Assembly (NCBI RefSeq): GCF_014697625.1
Contig: NZ_JACJSG010000001.1
Coordinates: forward strand, 62,001-126,000
DNA length: 64,000 nucleotides
From: Anabaena azotica FACHB-119
Lineage (GTDB): Bacteria; Cyanobacteriota; Cyanobacteriia; Cyanobacteriales; Nostocaceae
Direction of reading: 5' to 3'
The notes below the pieces were generated by a model. It was not told the DNA's origin. It ran no database searches and saw nothing but the letters and a program-made list of their open reading frames with translations. Shown here piece after piece: positions 51,611 to 60,088 of this stretch (positions are counted from its first letter, which is position 1; the number at the start of each line of letters is the position of its first letter). The position numbers were made by a program, and so were the translations under genes.

Positions 51611-52300
51611 TTACTTGCTACTACTCCGACTGGTAAGGATAAATTCGGCGATCGCTAAATCTTGAGGAGTGGTAATTTTTAAATTTGTTTCCTCACCTTG
51701 CACAATTCGCACTTCGATACCGCACTTTTCAAATAAAGCCGCATCGTCTGTCACTTCCCAACCTTGGCGAACACCTTCAGCATGGCACTGTTTTAGCAAT
51801 TCAACGTTAAATCCTTGGGGGGTTTGGGCTGCCCAAAGATGGCTGCGGTCTGGTGTACTTTGAATTATGCCACTTTCGTCTACAACTTTAATCGTGTCTT
51901 TCACGGGGACAGCCGCAATTAAACCAGAACATTGACGAATTGCTTGGGCGCAGGAGTTAAGCAAATCCGGTGTTACCAGACATCTAGCGCCATCGTGAAT
52001 TAAAACTTGTTCTGCGGCGGTTGGTAGCGCCTGTAAGCCGTTGTAAACCGATTCTTGCCTAGTGGAACCGCCAATAATTAATTCTACTGGTTTAGTTAGC
52101 GGTAAGTTAGCAAGAATAGATTTAAAATCTGGCCAGTCGATTGGTTGGGAGATAATGCCAATCCAACTGATTTGGTCGGCTGCTTGTGCAGCTAAGAGAG
52201 TCCAAGCGAGAATGGTTTGCGATCGCACTTCCAACAAAAGTTTATTGCGGTCACTTCCCATTCGTTTACCAACTCCGGCGGCGGGGATGAGTAAATACAC
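51611..52300 (-). CDS. ispD: 2-C-methyl-D-erythritol 4-phosphate cytidylyltransferase IspD
   Basis: Third enzyme of the MEP isoprenoid pathway; transfers CMP from CTP to methylerythritol phosphate. 229 residues, standard length. The CTP-binding N-terminus is LIPAAGVGKRMGSDRNKLLLEV, and other motifs are GGSTRQESVYNGL, LIHDGARCLVTP, VPVKDTIKVV, QTPQGFNVELL, VTDDAALFE and the C-terminal GEETNLKITTPQDLAIAEFIL. It lies upstream of scpB on the same strand, now separated from it by the tnpB element. Confidence 0.96.
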   Translation of the reverse strand: MYLLIPAAGVGKRMGSDRNKLLLEVRSQTILAWTLLAAQAADQISWIGIISQPIDWPDFKSILANLPLTKPVELIIGGSTRQESVYNGLQALPTAAEQVLIHDGARCLVTPDLLNSCAQAIRQCSGLIAAVPVKDTIKVVDESGIIQSTPDRSHLWAAQTPQGFNVELLKQCHAEGVRQGWEVTDDAALFEKCGIEVRIVQGEETNLKITTPQDLAIAEFILTSRSSSK

Positions 52301-52630
52301 TGTGTTTTAATGTCAAACTAGGGGACTGGGGATTGGGGATTGGGTATTAGGAACTGGGGAAGTACAGGAGCAGGGGAGCAGGGGAGCAACCCACCCCTAA
52401 CCCCTCCCAGGAGGGGAACGGAGCAGGGGAGCAGGGGAGCAACCCACCCCTAGCCCCTCCCAGGAGGGGAACGGAGCAGAGGAGCAGTATTTTTCCTTTC
52501 CCCTTTTCCCTTTCCCCTTTCCCCTTTTCCCTTTCCCCTTTTCCCTTTTCCCTTTCTATAAAGTCTTAATACCTAATCCCTGATACCTATATTCCCCTAA
52601 AATAAGGAGCGATAAGCGTCAATAAATATT
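52301..52630. repeat. Tandemly duplicated CCCACCCCTAACCCC module and pyrimidine tract
   Basis: GGGGATT units, then two near-identical about 55-bp modules (AGCAACCCACCCCTAACCCC... AGGAGGGGAACGGAGCAG, near 52385-52485), then a CCCTTTTCCC tract (52497-52556). No gene in this 330-bp interval. Confidence 0.85.
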
Positions 52631-53590
52631 ATGCGAGTAGTAGCCCTTGTACCTGGCGGAATTGGCGATCAAATTCTGTTTTTTCCGACTCTAGACGATC
52701 TGAAGCGCTATTACCCTAACGCGCAGTTGGATGTGGTTGTGGAACCCCGGTCAAAGGCTGCCTACCGGGTGAGCAAGTCAGTGAATGATATACTGACCTT
52801 CGATTACAAAGACCGTAATAGCCTAGCAGATTGGGGAAATCTTGTCGGCACGATTCGCGATCGCGAGTATGATGTGGCGATCGCTGTTGGGTCTAGCTGG
52901 TTGGTGGGTTTAATGCTGTGGCTGACAGGAATTCCCACACGTATCGGCTACCAAGGCAAAGGTGCGTCATTTCTTACCAAAACTGTACCGTTGAAACCTG
53001 CTCAATACGCGGCGACAGTTTACCACGAGTTGCTTCAACCATTCGGGATTAATACCCCTACTCCAGAGTTAGCGGTAAATGTGCCGAAACCGGATATTGA
53101 TTGGGCAAATAATGAGCAAAAGCGCCTGGGAATCAACGATACAGGTTACGTTTTGATTCATGGCGGTTCTAGCTGGAAATCTCAGCCAAAAGCTTTGGAT
53201 ACAGTTTACCCTGTGGAAAACTGGCAAGAAATCATCGAAGATTTTCGCCAAAAGCAGCCCGATTTACCTGTAGTTGTGATTCAAGGCCCGGATGATGAGC
53301 AATTTGTGCGATCGCTGCGAGATTCATCTTTAGACATCAAGGTAACATCCCCTGATAACATCGGTAAACTAACAGCGATGATTGCTGGAGCCAACTTAAT
53401 GCTAACTACCGATAGTGCGCCATTACACTTAAGTGTAGCAGTACAAACCTATACTATCGCTCTGTTTGGCTCTACAGAACCCGCAAGATTATTACCAAAC
53501 AGCGATAAGTTTTTAGGAATTAAATCTCCTACAGGTAAGGTTGCCGATATTACACCCAAAACTGTACTAGAAAAAGTTTGGGGAGGGTGA
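52631..53590 (+). CDS. GT9-family (heptosyltransferase-like) glycosyltransferase
   Basis: Lipopolysaccharide or surface-glycan glycosyltransferase of family 9, 319 residues. N-terminal motif MRVVALVPGGIGDQILFFPTLDDLKRYYPNAQLDVVVEP matches the ADP-heptose:LPS heptosyltransferase fold. The donor-binding C-terminal half shows YVLIHGGSSWKSQPKA, PVVVIQGPDDEQFV, and ANLMLTTDSAPLHLSVAVQTYTIALFGSTEPARLLP. The acceptor is unknown. Starts after a repeat-rich gap; convergent with crr6. Confidence 0.9.
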   Translation: MRVVALVPGGIGDQILFFPTLDDLKRYYPNAQLDVVVEPRSKAAYRVSKSVNDILTFDYKDRNSLADWGNLVGTIRDREYDVAIAVGSSWLVGLMLWLTGIPTRIGYQGKGASFLTKTVPLKPAQYAATVYHELLQPFGINTPTPELAVNVPKPDIDWANNEQKRLGINDTGYVLIHGGSSWKSQPKALDTVYPVENWQEIIEDFRQKQPDLPVVVIQGPDDEQFVRSLRDSSLDIKVTSPDNIGKLTAMIAGANLMLTTDSAPLHLSVAVQTYTIALFGSTEPARLLPNSDKFLGIKSPTGKVADITPKTVLEKVWGG

Positions 53591-53708
53591 TGAGGAGATG
53601 AGGGGAAAGGGGAAAGGGGAAAGGAAAAATACTGCGCCCCTGCTCCTCTGCGCCCCTGCGCCCCTGCTCCTCTGCGCCCCTGCTTCTTCCCAATCCCCAA
53701 TCCCCAAT
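53591..53708. repeat. GCCCCTGCTCCTCT tandem repeats
   Basis: GAGGGGAAAGG units and TGCGCCCCTGC/TGCTCCTC units between the convergent GT9 and crr6 genes. Confidence 0.8.
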
Positions 53709-54182
53709 TCAAAACATTTCAAAAAACGCATCTTCTAATTCGTAACCTAGCATTTGCGCCATAGATTTGAGGCGCGATTGCCAGGGTATATTTTGTTGTT
53801 TTAACCAATCGCTTAAAACAAAAATTTTGTGCATCAAAAAGATTTCTAAGGCTTCGGGATTATACTGAATACCTTCTTTGGCGCTAAATTGATGCGGTAC
53901 AAGCATAGCGGCATAACGCCCTAGTTCGCCTGCTTTCCAGTCTAGTAAAAATGGCAACCAGGGATACTTGGCATCTAGACGGATAAACCACAGCCTTAAT
54001 TCAGGAATTTCTGACAATTCGCGGGGATCGCCAGGTTCTAAAGGGTAATCAATAGTAAAGTTTAACTGCTGTTCGTGGGTAGCAATGGTTCCTTGTTCCA
54101 GCAGTGGGTTAATCACCTTATGGGCGGGTGACAAATCGAGGGTATTAACAGTGTCGGTGTTGATGGCGATGGTGATTGTCAT
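53709..54182 (-). CDS. crr6: CRR6-family NdhI maturation factor
   Basis: 157-residue member of the Chlororespiratory Reduction 6 family (DUF1817). It assists maturation and assembly of the NdhI iron-sulphur subunit of NDH-1. Family-specific blocks are FTIDYPLEPGDPRELSEIPELRLWFIRLDAKYPWLPFLLDWKAGELGRYAAMLVPHQFS and EGIQYNPEALEIFLMHKIFVLSDWLKQQNIPW. Length is typical. It works on the same complex as ndhF1 and ndhD1 in this window but is 20 kb away. Confidence 0.92.
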   Translation of the reverse strand: MTITIAINTDTVNTLDLSPAHKVINPLLEQGTIATHEQQLNFTIDYPLEPGDPRELSEIPELRLWFIRLDAKYPWLPFLLDWKAGELGRYAAMLVPHQFSAKEGIQYNPEALEIFLMHKIFVLSDWLKQQNIPWQSRLKSMAQMLGYELEDAFFEMF

Positions 54183-54497
54183 GGACTCATCAGCTACTTT
54201 TTTACGCTCAGTAGTATGCTTGAGAATCCACAGTACCAGCTTTCTGGTATTGGCGCTATGTTTTGTGAGTGTGGAGAAGAAAAAATTGTTGACTATTGAC
54301 TATTGACTATGGACTATTGACTGTTGACTATGGACTATTGACTGTTGACTGTTGACTATGGACTATTGACTGTTGACTGTTGACTATGGACTATTGACTG
54401 TTGACTGTTGACTATTGACTATTGACTGTTGACTGTTGACTATTGACTGTTGACTATTGACTGTGTTGTGAAAATTTCTCCCTCATCTCCCCCATTT
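54183..54497. repeat. Long TTGACTG / TTGACTA heptamer array
   Basis: From about 54286 to 54465 the sequence is nothing but TTGACTA, TGGACTA and TTGACTG units, the second-longest array here. The first 100 bp (crr6 upstream) show no feature. Confidence 0.9.
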
Positions 54498-55493
54498 TCA
54501 AAGCTCTTGTGCAAAAAAGTGATTAACGCCAAAACCAACAGCCCTATTGTGAAGAGATAATTCTGCTGCTAGTTTTAAGGCTGTTTGTCTGGCGATCGCA
54601 GTTTCAAATACAGAGGAAAATACCGCGTCAATTTCATGCTGTTGAAAAAATTGTCGCAGGCGAGAGGGTGAACCGATAATGGCTGGTTTAATGACAAATA
54701 CATCCCGCCAACCTTTCTCATAACAATCAGCAAGTTGCTTGAGGGTAGCGACAGATTCATCTAAAGCGATCGCTGTACCATAAGCTTGACTCAATGCCAA
54801 CATTTGCGAAAATTGATCCACGGGCAATGGCTGTTCGATAAATTCGATTTCTATGGCTAAATTATCACAAGCCTGTAGCCATGTATGAGCTTGTTGATAG
54901 TTAAGTCCCCCGTTTGCGTCTAAGCGCAGTTTTGCTGATGCAGGTAGGCTTTGGATCAATGAGTCAAATAATTTCAGTTCTTCGGCTATCTCACCCACGC
55001 CAATTTTCCATTTAAACGTGCGATATCCCTCTTCCCACAAGCTGCGCCATTGATGCAATGCTGCTTCCCCTGCTGGTAGTAAGGCGCTGTAGGTAAGGGG
55101 GGAAGGTGGGGGAGATGAGGGAGATGAGGGGGATGAGGGAGAAGTTTTAGCTTTCATTACTTCCCAGTCCCCAGTCCCCAGTCCCCAGTCCCCAGTCCCC
55201 AACCCCTCCAACGCCGACTCAAAACCAAATTGACAAGCTGGTAGATGAGCGGGAATTGAGTAAATGATTTCCTGGGTTATTTCTTTTGGTAGTTGGCGAC
55301 AAAAATCTAAGGCTTGTTCTAAAGTCTCAGAACCAAACCAGCTAATAGGCGCAATTTCTCCCCAACCAACTTTACCGTTGATATCTGTCAGACGGAGAAT
55401 AATCGCTTCGCGTACTTCCCAGATACCATGACTAGTAACTAGCGATCGCCTGAATTTTCTAGCTATAGGACGAAATTCAAGTTGATAACGCAT
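54498..55493 (-). CDS. menC: o-Succinylbenzoate synthase MenC, with in-frame repeat insertion
   Basis: Enolase-superfamily dehydratase of phylloquinone synthesis, making o-succinylbenzoate from SHCHC. 331 residues. Catalytic acid/base Lys pair: FKWKIG and VIKPAIIGS; Mg ligands: LRLDANGGLN, IEFIEQPL and IALDESVA. Residues about 97-135 are not ordinary enzyme sequence: GLGTGDWGLGTGDWEV and SPSSPSSPSSPPPSP are translations of GGGGACT and GGAGATGAG-type intergenic repeats (55098-55204) that keep the frame between QFGFESALE and LTYSALLPAGE. Next to menA on the same strand. Confidence 0.92.
   Translation of the reverse strand: MRYQLEFRPIARKFRRSLVTSHGIWEVREAIILRLTDINGKVGWGEIAPISWFGSETLEQALDFCRQLPKEITQEIIYSIPAHLPACQFGFESALEGLGTGDWGLGTGDWEVMKAKTSPSSPSSPSSPPPSPLTYSALLPAGEAALHQWRSLWEEGYRTFKWKIGVGEIAEELKLFDSLIQSLPASAKLRLDANGGLNYQQAHTWLQACDNLAIEIEFIEQPLPVDQFSQMLALSQAYGTAIALDESVATLKQLADCYEKGWRDVFVIKPAIIGSPSRLRQFFQQHEIDAVFSSVFETAIARQTALKLAAELSLHNRAVGFGVNHFFAQEL
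55098..55204. repeat. Tandem repeats inside menC coding sequence
   Basis: GGGAGATGA units (55110-55140) and CCCCAGT units (55168-55200), identical in type to intergenic arrays elsewhere in the window, inserted in frame in menC. Confidence 0.85.
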
Positions 55494-55705
55494 GGGTTGG
55501 GGACTGGGTATTGGGGACTGGGGAAGAAGAGATATAAAATTTCCCCTTTACCCTGTATCTAAACTCAACACTTTTAAATCAGTTGTCAGTTATCAGTGAA
55601 CAGTTAAATACGTTAGTGAAACACCACACCAATTGGTGGAAGACGTTTTTTGGCGCTTCCATCCGCCGTCAGCACTGATAACTGATAACTGATAACTGAT
55701 AACTG
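55494..55705. repeat. Repeat module between menA and menC
   Basis: Dispersed module 55601-55686, with CAGTTAAATA, a GAAACACCACACCAATTGG stretch and CCATCCGCCGTCAG, flanked by GATAACT heptamers (to 55704). It is the counterpart of 10487-10584. Confidence 0.75.
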
Positions 55706-56611
55706 TTAAACTCCCGCAATGACAAACCCCAAACCTAGCAGTAAGCAACTCCAGAAATGTATGGCTACGGCGATGAATTTACAGTTGCTGACTTTTTCTG
55801 GTTGGTTGTGGTTGTGCTGGACGTGACGACATAGTTTGAAGGCGTAGGGGAGACTTAGCCAACTCAACAATGTCCATATGGGGAAAAATCCCAATAGCAC
55901 AAATAGTAGGGTTAAGGGGTAAATGCTGGCTGTAAACCAAGTGAGCAGTTTTGCTCCTTTGGCTGTACCTAAGCGAACGATGGGCGATCGCTTCCCGGCT
56001 GCAATATCATCTTTAACTTGGTGGAAGTGTGAGCAAAATAAAATTAGGCTGGTGACGATTCCGACAATGACTGAGGCTGCTAAACTCGATATTGACCAGG
56101 TTGGGGTCTGGCTGTAATATCCTGCTGATACGGCTAAAGGGCCGAAGGCAAAGAAGCAAATAATTTCCCCCAAACCTTGATATCCTAGCCGAAAGGGAGG
56201 GCCTTGGTACATATAGCCCAAAGCACAAGACAGCAAGATGATGATGATAACTGTCGGGTCATTTTGCCAAGTGGCGATCGCTAAAATTCCCAGCAGCCCA
56301 GCAATTAAACAAAAGTTTCCTAGCCAAAATACCAGGGTCTTCTTGCCTGTTAAATTCACCAGAGAATGATGTTTATTGATATCAATTCCTGTTTCCGCAT
56401 CGAATACATCATTACTGATATTTTCCCAAGCCAAAATTAAAATTGCTGCTGCTAGAAAAGTAGCAAATATTGTTAAATTAAATACTCTTTTCTCGGTGAA
56501 AGCAACTGCACTTCCTACCCAAATGGGCATGATGGCAACACTATACATGGGCGGCTTAATTGCTGCCATCCATAATTTACTTTTGGGACGGGAAATTTGC
56601 TTTGTAGTCAT
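55706..56611 (-). CDS. menA: 1,4-Dihydroxy-2-naphthoate phytyltransferase MenA
   Basis: UbiA-family membrane prenyltransferase attaching the phytyl chain to DHNA in phylloquinone (vitamin K1, photosystem I cofactor) synthesis. 301 residues and about eight membrane helices. The first aspartate-rich motif reads NDVFDAETGIDINKHHSLVNLTGKKT. The second is SHFHQVKDDIAAGKRSPIVRLG. The N-terminal WMAAIKPPMYSVAIMPIWVGSAVA is typical of cyanobacterial MenA. menF lies divergently, and menC follows. Confidence 0.95.
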   Translation of the reverse strand: MTTKQISRPKSKLWMAAIKPPMYSVAIMPIWVGSAVAFTEKRVFNLTIFATFLAAAILILAWENISNDVFDAETGIDINKHHSLVNLTGKKTLVFWLGNFCLIAGLLGILAIATWQNDPTVIIIILLSCALGYMYQGPPFRLGYQGLGEIICFFAFGPLAVSAGYYSQTPTWSISSLAASVIVGIVTSLILFCSHFHQVKDDIAAGKRSPIVRLGTAKGAKLLTWFTASIYPLTLLFVLLGFFPIWTLLSWLSLPYAFKLCRHVQHNHNQPEKVSNCKFIAVAIHFWSCLLLGLGFVIAGV

Positions 56612-56912
56612 TAGTCTTGGTAAAGATTTAAAATGGCAATTAAATAAAAGACTTTAATCAGATTTTAACTATTTAGATTTAAGGCAAATGTGGTTTTTAT
56701 TGCTGTTTCAATACCGAACCCCCTTCTAGCTATTTTTACACTTTCTGTTGGTTGCACACAACTAGCTGCGACTTGTGAGAATTTTAAAACACCGTCAACA
56801 ACAAAAAGTATACTCTGGTGAAATCGTGACTGAATATGTTACCTGTAGAAATACGACCATGATTAATTACACTTTGGAAGATAACTTAAAAAAAATTTAC
56901 TATTCTTAGACC
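56612..56912. promoter_or_regulatory. Divergent menA-menF promoter region
   Basis: 301 bp without a gene, AT-rich. No operator or repeat that I can name; both men transcripts start from here. Confidence 0.45.
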
Positions 56913-58328
56913 ATGACAGTTTCACCATGTCGTCGTAATTCCTTTGTTGAAGACAAAGACCTATATAAATTTTTGTTAAATGTTCAAAAAAATTGCCTAA
57001 AAAATGGTTTGAGGCAGATTGTGAGTATCTCCCTAAAAATTGATTGGGTTGATCCTTTAGTCGCATTAGATAAATTAGCGCAAGCAAATGCAATAAATTT
57101 TTACTTTGAGAACAGAGACAAAGGGGAAGCGATCGCCGGGATTGATGCCGTCACAAAATTACAAATCAATGGAGAAGAACGTTTTATTCAAGCAGAGTAT
57201 TTTATTAAGTCAAATTTAAGAAATATAATTAGTTTTGGGAACAATAACCAAGCTTTTGCGGGGCCGCATTTTTTTTGTTACTTTAGTTTCTTCTCAGAAA
57301 ATAACCAAATAGACTATCCATTTCCTTCAGCTACTGTTTTCTTACCACGTTGGCAAATATCTCTGAAGAATCAGTGCTGTACATTAGTGATGAATACAGT
57401 CATTAACTCTAGTGTTAACATCGAAATTTTATTACAAAATCTGCGTAACAAATTAGAATTTATCAGTTCTTTAGAGCCTTATTCTTCTAATGTTGATTAT
57501 TTGCCTGCTAACCTGAGTAGAAAATTTGTAGCTCATGGAGAAAGATATAAACGCTCGGTAGCATCTGCATTAGAAAAAATCCAGTCTAGTGAATTAAATA
57601 AAGTGGTGCTGGCAGATATATTAGATGTGAGGTCAAATCAGCACTTTAACTTATTTCATTCATTAAACAATTTGCGAAAAACTCATCCTAACTGTTACAT
57701 ATTCGCCACCAGCAACGGCAAGGGACAAAACTTTATTGGTGCTAGTCCAGAAAGGTTAATTACTATTCATAATCAACAGCTAATTACTGATGCGTTGGCG
57801 GGTTCTGCACCAAGAGGAAAAACACCTGCTGAAGATGCGGCTAATGCTGATCGCTTACTCAAAAGTGAGAAAGAAAGACATGAACATCTATTAGTTATGG
57901 ATTTCATTACTCAACGCCTCACCCAGTTAGGTTTGTTACCCCAGGTATTACCGCCACGTCTGCGCCAATTGTCTAACATTCAACATCTGTGGACACCAAT
58001 TAATGCGATCGTACCAGCCAATGTCCACCCATTAAAAATTGTCGCCCAACTGCACCCAACACCAGCCGTTGCTGGTGCAGCCAGAGATATCGCTTATGAG
58101 GAAATTCGCCGCCATGAAACCTTTGAAAGAGGTTTATATGCTGCGCCTCTAGGTTGGATAGACTCTCAAGGTAACTGTGAATTTATTGTCGGGATTCGTT
58201 CAGCGCTATTAGATGGCGATCGCGCTAGACTTTACGCAGGCGCAGGTATAGTCGCCGGTTCCGATCCTGATCGAGAATTTGCCGAAGTGCAACTCAAACT
58301 CCAAGCCCTACTCAAAGCATTAGTATAA
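56913..58328 (+). CDS. menF: Isochorismate synthase MenF
   Basis: Chorismate-to-isochorismate isomerase, first committed step toward phylloquinone. 471 residues. The anthranilate synthase I-like catalytic domain occupies the second half: KRSVASALEKIQSSELNKVVLADILDV, FIGASPERLITI, ITDALAGSAPRGKTPAEDAANA, KERHEHLLVMDFI, VAQLHPTPAVAGAARDIAYEEI, ERGLYAAPLGWID and the final LYAGAGIVAGSDPDREFAEVQLKLQALLKAL. These hold the Mg-binding Glu residues and the Lys/Glu acid-base pair. Divergent from menA. It completes a partial phylloquinone cluster here (menF, menA, menC). Confidence 0.95.
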   Translation: MTVSPCRRNSFVEDKDLYKFLLNVQKNCLKNGLRQIVSISLKIDWVDPLVALDKLAQANAINFYFENRDKGEAIAGIDAVTKLQINGEERFIQAEYFIKSNLRNIISFGNNNQAFAGPHFFCYFSFFSENNQIDYPFPSATVFLPRWQISLKNQCCTLVMNTVINSSVNIEILLQNLRNKLEFISSLEPYSSNVDYLPANLSRKFVAHGERYKRSVASALEKIQSSELNKVVLADILDVRSNQHFNLFHSLNNLRKTHPNCYIFATSNGKGQNFIGASPERLITIHNQQLITDALAGSAPRGKTPAEDAANADRLLKSEKERHEHLLVMDFITQRLTQLGLLPQVLPPRLRQLSNIQHLWTPINAIVPANVHPLKIVAQLHPTPAVAGAARDIAYEEIRRHETFERGLYAAPLGWIDSQGNCEFIVGIRSALLDGDRARLYAGAGIVAGSDPDREFAEVQLKLQALLKALV

Positions 58329-58445
58329 ACTCTGTGTCTCCCTCCGGGTTCACCAGTCGCCTACGGAGGGAAACCCTCCTACAGCGCTGGTTCACTGTGT
58401 CTCTGTGGTGAAAAAACACAGAGACACGAAGACACAGAGAAAATG
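58329..58445. terminator. CTCTGTG palindromic repeat, copy 3, acting as convergent terminator
   Basis: Perfect stem GTGTCTCTGTG (58397-58407) / CACAGAGACAC (58417-58427) with a GTGAAAAAA loop. It is preceded by a CCTCCGGG...CGGAGGGAAACCCTCC module that splits the outer CTCTGTGTCT arm. Lies between convergent menF and glgA. Confidence 0.65.
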
Positions 58446-59924
58446 CTACCACTGATATTTAATCCAGTCGTAAATCTCCAAATATTCCGCCCCTGGATGA
58501 TTCCATGAGTAGTCATAGTTCATTCCCTGAAGCGCCAATTGTTGGAACTCTTCAGGTGACTTGTACCACAAATCAATTGCCCGATCCATTGCGGACTCTA
58601 AAGCTGGTTTATCAGATTGATAAAATACGTAACCATTGCGTTCTTCTGGTGGTAAATTTTGGTCGTAATCTCGATCAAATACTGTGTTTACTAGCCCACC
58701 AACACCGCGCACAATGGGAACAGTACCGTATTTCAAACCAATCATTTGTGTTAAACCACAGGGTTCATAATTGCTAGGAACAACAATCATATCTGCCCCG
58801 GCATAAATTAGGTGAGATAATTCTTCATTAAATCCCAATTCTAAATGTACATCTGGGTTGGTATGTAAAAATCCTTTTTCATGTTGGAAATGGGCGTTAA
58901 TTCCTGGTTCTGTTGCCGAACCTAGTAATACAAACTGTGCGCCTTTATTCAAAGCATGATAAATGGCGTGATGGACAAGATGCACGCCTTTTTGAGCATC
59001 TAAACGCCCGATGTAAGCAATGATTGGTTTGTCAGTCGCTTGCAGTGATAAGCGATCGCGTAAAGCTTTTTTGTTATATTGTTTCTGTTCAAAATCTTCT
59101 TGGCTGTAGTTATGGGGGATGTAACGGTCAATTTCTGGATTCCAAAAATCGTAATCGATACCGTTGAGAACCCCTTTAAATTTATCCCGATGCAGATACA
59201 AAGTATGACCTAAACCACAACCAACATCTGTATATTGTGCTTCTGCGGCGTGGTTGGGTGAAACTGTCGTCACCGCATTAGAATAAACAATTCCCCCTTT
59301 CATGTAGTTAATGGCAAAGGGGTTAAAGTTATCCTTGAGTTTATCTTCTTGGAAGTAGTATTCTGCTCGATTTAAGCCTGTCGCCCAGAGAGTTTTGACA
59401 CCACCAATTCCTTGATGTTTAAAATTGTGGATGGTGTAGCAAACCCGTTGCGTACTCATGCCATGATATTTGTAAATCTCATACAGCATGACAGGAACTA
59501 AGCCCGTTTGCCAATCATGACAATGGATAATGTCAGGGCGCTTATTACTTTGATGGAGAAATTCTAAAGCGGCTTTGCTGAAGAAGGCAAAGCGCATATC
59601 ATCATCATCACAACCGTAATAGCAGCCCCGATTAAAGAAATTGTCCTCAGAATGAGGTTCGATGAAGAAACACACCCTTCCATGTACCCAGCCACAGTAC
59701 ACAGAACAGTGAATTGCTGCACCATACCAGGGAACCCACAGGTTTAAGTAAGCCTCATGCAGCCCCCAAATATGGTCGTAGCGCATACAATCATACTTGG
59801 GCAGAATTAACTCTACGCAGTTACCCCGAATCTCTAATTCTCGACTTAGCCCGTAAACGACATCCCCTAAACCTCCTGCTTTGATTACAGGAGCGCATTC
59901 CGAGGCAATCTGTACAATGTACAT
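58446..59924 (-). CDS. glgA: Glycogen synthase (ADP-glucose type), GT5
   Basis: Elongates alpha-1,4-glucan from ADP-glucose in the cytoplasm. About 492 residues from the ATG at 59924 (MYIVQIASECAPVIKAGGLGDVVYGLSREL), which carries the KxGGLGDV donor motif; six residues further upstream are open but unneeded. Other GT5 blocks are DIIHCHDWQTGLVPVML, YTIHNFKHQG, TTVSPNHAAE, GVLNGIDYDFWNPEID, IAYIGRLDAQKGVHL and the C-terminal NYEPCGLTQMIGLKYGTVPIVRGVGGL. It is one of the two glycogen synthase types usual in cyanobacteria; assignment to GlgA1 or GlgA2 is not firm. Confidence 0.95.
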   Translation of the reverse strand: MYIVQIASECAPVIKAGGLGDVVYGLSRELEIRGNCVELILPKYDCMRYDHIWGLHEAYLNLWVPWYGAAIHCSVYCGWVHGRVCFFIEPHSEDNFFNRGCYYGCDDDDMRFAFFSKAALEFLHQSNKRPDIIHCHDWQTGLVPVMLYEIYKYHGMSTQRVCYTIHNFKHQGIGGVKTLWATGLNRAEYYFQEDKLKDNFNPFAINYMKGGIVYSNAVTTVSPNHAAEAQYTDVGCGLGHTLYLHRDKFKGVLNGIDYDFWNPEIDRYIPHNYSQEDFEQKQYNKKALRDRLSLQATDKPIIAYIGRLDAQKGVHLVHHAIYHALNKGAQFVLLGSATEPGINAHFQHEKGFLHTNPDVHLELGFNEELSHLIYAGADMIVVPSNYEPCGLTQMIGLKYGTVPIVRGVGGLVNTVFDRDYDQNLPPEERNGYVFYQSDKPALESAMDRAIDLWYKSPEEFQQLALQGMNYDYSWNHPGAEYLEIYDWIKYQW

Positions 59925-59966
59925 TCCTAGCCCTCGCTTCACAAAACTTTATGTCTACTATACTAA

Positions 59967-59989
59967 TGGGTACATGAAATATGTACTCA
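59967..59989. promoter_or_regulatory. Palindrome upstream of glgA
   Basis: TGGGTACAT-GAAAT-ATGTACTCA: 9-bp arms with one mismatch, 43-65 bases before the glgA ATG. The spacing does not fit the NtcA consensus GTA-N8-TAC. Candidate operator for an unidentified regulator. Confidence 0.35.
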
Positions 59990-60088
59990 TTGACAAGCGA
60001 CTAAGGGAATGTTATCCACAAATTTCTGCTCAAAACCTTGATTTAGGAAATATCTATTCAGGATTTCGTGACTTGAGCATAAGAATAA

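Noticed and set aside
59967-59989. NtcA binding site upstream of glgA
   Set aside because: The GTA and TAC half-sites are 11 bases apart, not the required 8.
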